Source: DATEEG01 sp035525055 (GTDB lineage Bacteria > Actinomycetota > Acidimicrobiia > Spongiisociales > ZC4RG35). Taken from it: a stretch of DNA of 11,311 nt. The translations under genes were made by a program, and so were the position numbers. Positions 6,049 to 11,311 of this stretch are shown here, piece by piece (position 1 is the stretch's first letter; each line of letters opens with the position of its first letter). The stretch lies in contig DATLEZ010000026.1 of the NCBI GenBank assembly GCA_035525055.1, positions 1-11,311 of the forward strand. Direction: 5' to 3'. The notes under the pieces were generated by a model. It made no database searches. It was given only the letters and a program-made list of their open reading frames with translations, and had not been told where the DNA came from.

Positions 6049-6743
6049 TGTGGCAGCAAGCGGGCCGCAGCTTCGTCGAGCAGCCAGGTCACCTCGGGAG
6101 GGCCTTCGGCTACCGCAGTGGCCGGATACGGCTCTCCGGCCATGATCTCGGCGACTCGCTCTGCTTTTCGCTCGCCCTCGACCATGAAGAAGATCTCGCG
6201 AGCCGTGTGCAGAAAGGGATGGGTGGCGGTCAACCGCCAGGTGTCCAGTTGGTCGACGAAGTTGGCCACGAACCATCTTCGGTCCACCTTGAGGGCGACT
6301 GTGTCCGGAAAGAGGGATGCGGTGTGACCGTCATCCCCCAGACCGAGAAGGACGAGGTCGGGCGGGTGGTCGGCCGGGTGGATCGAGCGCATTACCGCCT
6401 CGTAGTGTGCGGCCGATTCCTCAGGTTCGAGCCAGGGGGCCCAGCGTGGTCTGTGGAACGTCGCGTTGACGTGATTGAACAGGGCCTCTGCGGCCATGAG
6501 GCCGTTGGAGTCTTCGTGATTCAACGGGACCCAGCGCTCGTCGGCGAGCCACACGTCGACCCGGTCCCAATGACATCTGAGGCCCCGCATGCTGCGGTAT
6601 GTCGGCGCCGGCGATGAGCCGCCCGCGAGACCTAGCGAAACCCGCGGTCCGGGGGCGTCATGCAGCCGGGCGGCGATCAGTTCGGCCGCCCCCACTGCCA
6701 GTGCCGCCGGATCGGCGAACACCTCGACACCGACGGTGGTCAT
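6045..6743 (-). CDS. pgl: 6-phosphogluconolactonase
   Basis: This cytosolic enzyme hydrolyses 6-phospho-D-glucono-1,5-lactone to 6-phosphogluconate, the second step of the oxidative pentose phosphate pathway. The 232-aa length is normal for the DevB/Pgl type. Diagnostic blocks are SLGLAGGSSPAPTY (36-49), WLADERWVPLNHEDSN (65-80) and LVLLGLGDDGHTASLFP (130-146). The start ATG 6743 has GGAGG four nt upstream and overlaps the stop of the preceding gene by ATGA; its own stop overlaps the hydrolase TTG. It sits here without zwf or gnd, among envelope-protein genes, so its place in this operon is not explained by pathway. Confidence 0.95.
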   Translation of the reverse strand: MTTVGVEVFADPAALAVGAAELIAARLHDAPGPRVSLGLAGGSSPAPTYRSMRGLRCHWDRVDVWLADERWVPLNHEDSNGLMAAEALFNHVNATFHRPRWAPWLEPEESAAHYEAVMRSIHPADHPPDLVLLGLGDDGHTASLFPDTVALKVDRRWFVANFVDQLDTWRLTATHPFLHTAREIFFMVEGERKAERVAEIMAGEPYPATAVAEGPPEVTWLLDEAAARLLPH

Positions 6744-7525
6744 GAAACCTCCGGCAGCGCCAGCCGCAGATGCTGTTGGACCTCCTCGAGGCCGGTCGTG
6801 TAGGCATTCAGCTCTTCGCGCAGGCGACGAACTTCGTCGATGGTCTGGTCCGGGCCTGTCGAAGTCAGTGCGATCGAGTGGGCCTTGACCGCCAGCGTGT
6901 CGACGCCGGTGATGGTGGCGAGGATCCGCGACACGACCTCGTCGCGGCGGCGCCTGATGCCGGCAACCTCGGTGATTTGAGCTTCGATCTCCTCCCTCAC
7001 TGGGCCGGCCGCCAGGTTCTGAAGACGACCGTCGAGCTGGCGCTCGTCGACCGTGCTGAGAAAACGATCAGCCCGTTGGACCCACACGACCGAGTCGTAC
7101 ATGCGCCGGAGCGTCTCGGTAACCCGGGCCATCAGGCCCTCGTTTTCTCCGCCTTGCCAGCTCTCCATCGCTTGTTCAAGCCGATCTCTGGCCTCGAGGG
7201 CATGCACCATCAGTGTGAGATGCTCGGGCCCGAGCACGGACAAGTCCCGATCGAACTCGGGTGCCACCATCTTGGCTGCCAATTTCGGATCGCGCAGATG
7301 GAGCAGGGCCGACGTCACGAAACCGACTGCTCCCGCCCCGGCGATGAAAGCTGCAGGGATGCCAAGCACCACACCAGCGCCGACCAGTCCAACGGTGGCG
7401 GCGACTCCGGCCGGTCGAAACATCGCTCGCAAGAGCCGCTGGCTCTTGCGCGTCACCGGGTTGTAGCGGAAGACGCTTCCCAATCGGTCTGGCCCAGTTT
7501 TGTTTGCCCCAGGTCTGTTTGGCAT
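6740..7525 (-). CDS. Membrane-anchored coiled-coil protein of unknown function
   Basis: I do not recognise a family for this 261-aa protein. A basic N-terminus (1-37, many Arg/Lys) precedes a Gly/Ala/Val-rich hydrophobic stretch at about 39-76. That stretch is long enough for a membrane hairpin or two short helices. The rest (about 90-258) is polar, largely helical in character, and rich in Glu/Arg/Leu heptad-like spacing. It contains an RRRR patch at 191-194 and the end LREELNAYTTGLEEVQQHLR, which suggests coiled coils. With a hairpin, both ends would be cytoplasmic. The overall plan resembles proteins linked to TelA/XpaC-type loci, but this is only a weak analogy. It starts 2 nt after the SBP-VWA gene and overlaps pgl by 4 nt, so it is co-expressed with both; it may be a cytoplasmic-side partner of the VWA lipoprotein. 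Confidence 0.8.
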   Translation of the reverse strand: MPNRPGANKTGPDRLGSVFRYNPVTRKSQRLLRAMFRPAGVAATVGLVGAGVVLGIPAAFIAGAGAVGFVTSALLHLRDPKLAAKMVAPEFDRDLSVLGPEHLTLMVHALEARDRLEQAMESWQGGENEGLMARVTETLRRMYDSVVWVQRADRFLSTVDERQLDGRLQNLAAGPVREEIEAQITEVAGIRRRRDEVVSRILATITGVDTLAVKAHSIALTSTGPDQTIDEVRRLREELNAYTTGLEEVQQHLRLALPEVS

Positions 7526-7527
7526 GT

Positions 7528-9315
7528 TCAGAAGTTCGAGATCACCTGTTGGAACACCGCTCGAATCGTCAGAGGGTTCGTCGCCTGATACAGCCGGGCC
7601 TGCGACGCATTGGCTATCGCGGTGAGCTCGGTGATCGATGCATCCTGCCCGTAGGCGACCGGGAACACCCTGACGACATCCCGCTCGTTCGATCCGAGGA
7701 ATCGGACCAGCGGGTCGAGCTCACATCCCGGGGGATTGTCATCGCACATCCCATCCGTCAGTAGAAGAACGGCGTTGATCTTCGTCTGGTCGAAGTTGTC
7801 CCTGACTGCTTGTACCGCGGCCATGGTCGAGTCGTACAAGCCGGTGCCACCGTGGGCCTGGAGGCCCTGGATCGTCTCCTCCAACTCGTCGCGGATACCG
7901 GCGAGCGGGGCAGGGGGAATAAGCTCCAGGTAGTCCAGGTCACCGTCGAGATCGGTTGAAAACACCCACAGCCCGATCTCGTCCTCCTGCTTGAACTCGT
8001 CGAGACTTGTGATGACGGCTTCCTTGGCAAGCTCCAGCTTCGAGAAACCGTCACCGGCGAGATCGGCCATCGAACCGGAAACGTCGAGGAGGATGATCAC
8101 TCGGGCGGTCTTGCGGTTCAATTCCCAGTTGTCCACGAGAGCCGAGAGAACTTCGGGCGACGGGGTGGCGAGCTCTGTGTCGGGCTTGCCAGGGTTGAGC
8201 CCGTTGGCGGCGTTGATCGGGTCGCCGATGGCCACCGCAGGATTCCCGGGTCGGAACCCGAACTCCAGGACCCGTCGCTGGTTGTCGGGATCGTCGATGA
8301 CAAACGTGCGGAAAGCTGCCGCGGCCTGGCGGGCGACGTCGGTGACCCAGTCGCCGTCGAGGATGAAGGCCGGGTTGTCCGAATAGAGAGTGCCCTCGCT
8401 CGGATAGACAGCCACCAATGGGACTCGTGGGGCGGGCCCGGGGGTGCCGGTATCAGCCGGGTCGCCGCGGTTGTAGGCAATGATCGAGACTTCCTCGACT
8501 GCGACCGCCGACGCGTACGTGAGTCCGCGGCCCTCCTGATCGGCCCGGTACATGTTGTCGAGGAACGTAAGGGTGGTGTCGCCGTAGTGAACGGTTGCTG
8601 CTTCGACTCCGCGGACGAACTCGACTACTTCGGGATCGGTGAGGTCAGCCTCGGTTAGCCCGGAGGTCTTACCGGTGGCTGCGTAGTAAATCGCAGCCGT
8701 GGCCGCAAGCCCGGACGTGGAAAAGTTGGGATTGGTCTTTCCGAGCCGGAAGTCGCCCCACTCCGGGTGGTCGAGGGATCCCCAGCCTTCCGGGTCCGAG
8801 GAAAGGGCGAGGATGTCAGACCAGCCGATGTCGGCTTCCGGCCAACCCAGCGCCTCGGCCATGGGACGGGGCATGCCCAGCACCAACGGGGTCAGCATGA
8901 TCCTCTGGAAGTCGTTCGCGATCGGAGTCAACCCCTGCTCCGCAAGGCGCTGGTTGACGATGCCACCCCAAGTGCTGGCGGAAGGACTCCACAAAACCGG
9001 AGCCGGCCCGGCGGACCCGTCGGTCGGCCAACCTTCGGAGAGCATGCGGGCGGCGGCGCCTGACGAAACCCGGTAGACGGTGATGGCTGCACATTCGCCG
9101 TCGAACTCCTGGCCGGTGGCATTGAAGGTCTCGGCCAGTCCCGTGAGCAATGTGAACTTCTCCGGCGAGGTGGCGACCGGCACTTCTGTGCAGCCCGAGG
9201 GCACGGAGTTGTTCGTGGTGGTGTCGGTGTCGGTCCCGGAAGAACAGGCACCGAGGACAGTTGTACCCAGCAGGAGCAGGACAACAAGGGGCGGAATTGT
9301 TCGGTTGCGGATCAT
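7528..9315 (-). CDS. Lipoprotein with solute-binding domain fused to a C-terminal VWA domain
   Basis: This is a 595-aa protein predicted to sit on the outer face of the membrane. The signal peptide MIRNRTIPPLVVLLLLGTTV ends in lipobox LGAC (C24), followed by a Ser/Thr/Asn linker. Residues about 45-390 look like a type 2 periplasmic solute-binding fold: SPSASTWGGIVNQRL (110-124), LTPLVLGMPRPMAEALGW (141-158), WGDFRLGKTNPNFSTSGL (186-203) and AFILDGDWV (316-324). Residues about 404-595 form a von Willebrand A domain with a complete MIDAS: D411-x-S413-x-S415 in LLDVSGSMA, T491 in HGGTGLYD, and D521 in LLTDGMCDD. No ABC permease or ATPase is nearby, so it is more likely a sensor, adhesin or assembly factor than a transporter part. 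A GAGG lies 5 nt before ATG 9315, within the end of the upstream gene. The ligand is unknown. Confidence 0.9.
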   Translation of the reverse strand: MIRNRTIPPLVVLLLLGTTVLGACSSGTDTDTTTNNSVPSGCTEVPVATSPEKFTLLTGLAETFNATGQEFDGECAAITVYRVSSGAAARMLSEGWPTDGSAGPAPVLWSPSASTWGGIVNQRLAEQGLTPIANDFQRIMLTPLVLGMPRPMAEALGWPEADIGWSDILALSSDPEGWGSLDHPEWGDFRLGKTNPNFSTSGLAATAAIYYAATGKTSGLTEADLTDPEVVEFVRGVEAATVHYGDTTLTFLDNMYRADQEGRGLTYASAVAVEEVSIIAYNRGDPADTGTPGPAPRVPLVAVYPSEGTLYSDNPAFILDGDWVTDVARQAAAAFRTFVIDDPDNQRRVLEFGFRPGNPAVAIGDPINAANGLNPGKPDTELATPSPEVLSALVDNWELNRKTARVIILLDVSGSMADLAGDGFSKLELAKEAVITSLDEFKQEDEIGLWVFSTDLDGDLDYLELIPPAPLAGIRDELEETIQGLQAHGGTGLYDSTMAAVQAVRDNFDQTKINAVLLLTDGMCDDNPPGCELDPLVRFLGSNERDVVRVFPVAYGQDASITELTAIANASQARLYQATNPLTIRAVFQQVISNF

Positions 9316-9322
9316 GAGTACC

Positions 9323-10255
9323 TCATCCTCCCACCACTGACTGCCAACTCGATATCAGACCCGGCTTCTCGGCCTCGGTCGCAGCCGGCAGCTCAGACCC
9401 TGGCGTCCCGAGGTCTCGCAGAAGGTTGGTGGCTTCTCCTGTCGACGGTCTCAGGCCCAGGCTACCGAGAAGGGACTGAATGTCTTCGGCCAAAAGCCGC
9501 TCAACCAAGTTTCGGGCCCCCCGGCCCTCTCCGTAGGCGGAAATCGTGAGAAACGGCCCCGGATCCGGATAGAAGACCACGAGGCGGCCGGCGCGGGCCC
9601 GGGCGTTCTCCAACTGCGAGGCTATGGCGGCCTCCGAGGCCACCACTGCATCGGCCCGGCTCGGAAAGAGGACCAGGTCGGCGAGAAGCTGACCACCCTC
9701 CGGGGCCCGCAACCGGACCGACTCTCCCAGATCCGGTGGGGGACTGGCCGCAGCCACCAGCCGCCAGGCCTCCAAGTCGGCGATGCCCTCGGTCGGGTCG
9801 GCGAGCCCGATCAGCATGGTGCCCCAGTTGGCGGGGCCACCCAGGTCGTCCCACGTTTGCCCGGCATTCTCGACCAGGCACTGGATGTCGACCGCTCCAC
9901 AACTCCGCTCGAGAGTCGGAGCCCGTTCACCCCACATAGCGACGGCCACCGGAGACCTGGCGAAGGGCTGCGCGGTCAGTTCGGGGGTCATGTCGCCCGC
10001 GAAGTTGATCACAAGCGTGTCGGCTGGAATCTCTCCCGGTGGCAGGGACCGGCGTGACGTGCCGAGAACCTGAGCCAGTCCGTCACAGGCAAGTTGCAGC
10101 GCCGGTGGGCAGGCCAGGGCTACATCGGGATCTTCGACGCCGGTGACCGTAGTCGTGGATGATGAGGGGGATCCATCCCTAGTTACGACCCACCCAATTG
10201 CAAGAACCAGACCACCGACCGCAAGAGCGACGAAGCCGGCACGCCATCCACTCAT
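9323..10255 (-). CDS. Membrane-anchored degenerate solute-binding-like protein
   Basis: This 310-aa protein has one N-terminal membrane segment (about 6-24, without a lipobox cysteine), an S/T-rich linker (about 29-40) and an extracytoplasmic domain with four cysteines (49, 57, 119, 126) that could form disulfides. Residues about 85-170 align by eye with the SBP domain of the next gene. SPVAVAMWGERAPTL matches TPLVLGMPRPMAEAL, and PANWGTMLIGLADPTEGIADL matches the PEWGDFRLGKTNPNFSTSGL block. The Ser/Thr ligand motif (NFSTSGL) is replaced by TEGIADL, so the site is probably altered or lost. There is no VWA domain. The gene ends 7 nt before the SBP-VWA gene and is surely co-transcribed with it; a heteromeric partner or an ancient duplicate are both plausible. 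ATG 10255 lacks a clear Shine-Dalgarno. Confidence 0.75.
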   Translation of the reverse strand: MSGWRAGFVALAVGGLVLAIGWVVTRDGSPSSSTTTVTGVEDPDVALACPPALQLACDGLAQVLGTSRRSLPPGEIPADTLVINFAGDMTPELTAQPFARSPVAVAMWGERAPTLERSCGAVDIQCLVENAGQTWDDLGGPANWGTMLIGLADPTEGIADLEAWRLVAAASPPPDLGESVRLRAPEGGQLLADLVLFPSRADAVVASEAAIASQLENARARAGRLVVFYPDPGPFLTISAYGEGRGARNLVERLLAEDIQSLLGSLGLRPSTGEATNLLRDLGTPGSELPAATEAEKPGLISSWQSVVGG

Positions 10256-10300
10256 AGTTGGCCACTCATGCTGGGAGGATCACTGCACCGATGGTAGGTG

Positions 10301-11305
10301 TCAGCGGGTGATGAGGACACCCAGGTAGGACATGCCCGCTACCAGGACCCAGGCGGCCATCCCCAGTGCTAGCGGTCTCCCTCCCAACCTGCGAAGCCGA
10401 CCCAGGTCGACTCCGAATCCCACGCCGACGAGCGAGACAGTGAAGAGGAAACTCTCGACCTGACGGATCGGGTCCAGCCAGGAATCGGGAATGATCCCGG
10501 TTGACCGAACTCCAACCATCAGTAAAAAGCCGGCCACAAAGAGCGGCAGCAGGGGAGGCCGGGAGGCGTTTTCCACAGACGTGTTGCGCCTCCGGGCGAG
10601 GGCGACCCCGACCACCAGAGGTGCCAACAGAGCGACGCGGGTGAGCTTGACGACGATTGCCGCAGTCAGCGCCTCATCACCGTTGGTAGAAGCGGTGGCC
10701 ACCGTTTGGGCGACGTCATGGACGGCGCCGCCAACCCACGTGCCGAAGTCCCCCGGTGTCATCCCGACGACGGCTCCCAGCAGTGGCAAGACGACGATCG
10801 AGAGGCTGCCGGCCAGCGTGACCAGGCCTATGGCATAAGCCGCTTCCTCTTCGTCACCTCGGATTACGCCGTTCATCGCCGCCACCGCTGAGACGCCACA
10901 GATCGAATAGCCGGTCCCGATCAGGAGAGAGAGGTCGGCTGAGATCCCCATTCGACGACCAATCCACTGGGTGCACAAGAAAGTGACCGACAGCACCATC
11001 ATCACGACGACGAGGCCGGGTAGCCCGATGGCTGCCAGATCGTCGAGGGCGACCCGTAAACCGATCAGGACCACCCCGATGCGGAGGAGGCGTGAGGCCG
11101 CCAAACGCATGCCGGCCCGGGCCGAGGCGATCTCAACCGTGTTGCCGGCGAGGATGCCGAGAGCCACGGCAATGATCAGCGGCGAAATCAGGTTGGCCGC
11201 ACTCCCGATAAGGCGGGCCACCAATGCCAGTAGGACGGCAACGAGCAAGCCCGGGCCGACCCCGGCGAGGGGTTGGGGGTTTGGTTCTCGTACGCTTCGC
11301 TGCAT
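10301..11305 (-). CDS. YeiH/UPF0324 family membrane protein (putative sulfate exporter family)
   Basis: This is an integral membrane protein of 334 aa with about 9-10 hydrophobic segments. It matches the YeiH (Cons_hypoth698, UPF0324) family by its blocks: SPLIIAVALGILAGN (41-55), LLRIGVVLIGLRVALDDL (73-90), GTGYSICGVSAVAAMNGVI (130-148), EEAAYAIGLVTLAGSLSIV (153-171) and GTWVGGAVHDVAQTVATA (188-205). The family is annotated as putative sulfate exporters, but transport function is poorly proven. The length is normal and the ATG at 11305-11303 lies 6 nt from the window edge, so its promoter is not visible. It is the first visible gene of the minus-strand run and is separated by 45 nt from the next. 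It may or may not be in the same transcript. Confidence 0.92.
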   Translation of the reverse strand: MQRSVREPNPQPLAGVGPGLLVAVLLALVARLIGSAANLISPLIIAVALGILAGNTVEIASARAGMRLAASRLLRIGVVLIGLRVALDDLAAIGLPGLVVVMMVLSVTFLCTQWIGRRMGISADLSLLIGTGYSICGVSAVAAMNGVIRGDEEEAAYAIGLVTLAGSLSIVVLPLLGAVVGMTPGDFGTWVGGAVHDVAQTVATASTNGDEALTAAIVVKLTRVALLAPLVVGVALARRRNTSVENASRPPLLPLFVAGFLLMVGVRSTGIIPDSWLDPIRQVESFLFTVSLVGVGFGVDLGRLRRLGGRPLALGMAAWVLVAGMSYLGVLITR

Positions 11306-11311
11306 GGTGTC

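Noticed and set aside
6049..6276. Longer N-terminus for the alpha/beta hydrolase
   Set aside because: It runs through pgl in another frame with Arg/His-rich junk; TTG 6048 gives a lipoprotein signal directly.

Overview
The window is GC-rich, gene-dense bacterial chromosome. Its style suggests an actinobacterium, possibly an Acidimicrobiia-like lineage: short spacers, 4-nt start/stop overlaps, GTG/TTG starts, lipoproteins with Thr/Ser-rich linkers, an actinobacterial-type long DeoC, and tandem heptamers in spacers. That placement is inferred from protein character only. No rRNA, tRNA, CRISPR array, transposase or phage gene is visible.

Left part (1-4093): a minus-strand EamA/DMT-type transporter, cut by the window edge, is divergent from a plus-strand catabolic operon. 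The operon encodes a long-type deoxyribose-phosphate aldolase (DeoC), a complete aldehyde dehydrogenase, and a short aldehyde-dehydrogenase-like protein that lacks the catalytic half and starts inside the stop codon of the previous gene. Together the last two look like the two halves of an ALDH16-type enzyme, encoded as separate subunits. The expected chemistry is cleavage of deoxyribose 5-phosphate to glyceraldehyde 3-phosphate and acetaldehyde, then oxidation of the aldehyde.

Middle (4094-5187): a plus-strand AlkA-like HhH-GPD DNA glycosylase sits between two spacers rich in 7-bp tandem repeats. A perfect 13-bp inverted repeat ends 10 nt before its likely GTG start. The spacer after it, between convergent genes, carries a heptamer array and an inverted partner array.

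Right part (5188-11305): six minus-strand genes are packed into one probable operon, read from right to left: YeiH-family membrane protein, membrane-anchored degenerate solute-binding-like protein, lipoprotein with a solute-binding domain fused to a VWA domain, membrane/coiled-coil protein of unknown function, 6-phosphogluconolactonase (Pgl), and an alpha/beta-hydrolase lipoprotein. Gaps are 45, 7 and 2 nt, followed by two 4-nt overlaps. Three of the products are predicted to face outside the membrane, while Pgl is cytosolic. The extracytoplasmic binding-protein/VWA pair plus the unknown membrane protein is the least understood part of the window.

A recurring theme is pairing of an intact protein with a degenerate relative: ALDH with pseudo-ALDH, and SBP-VWA with a degenerate SBP.
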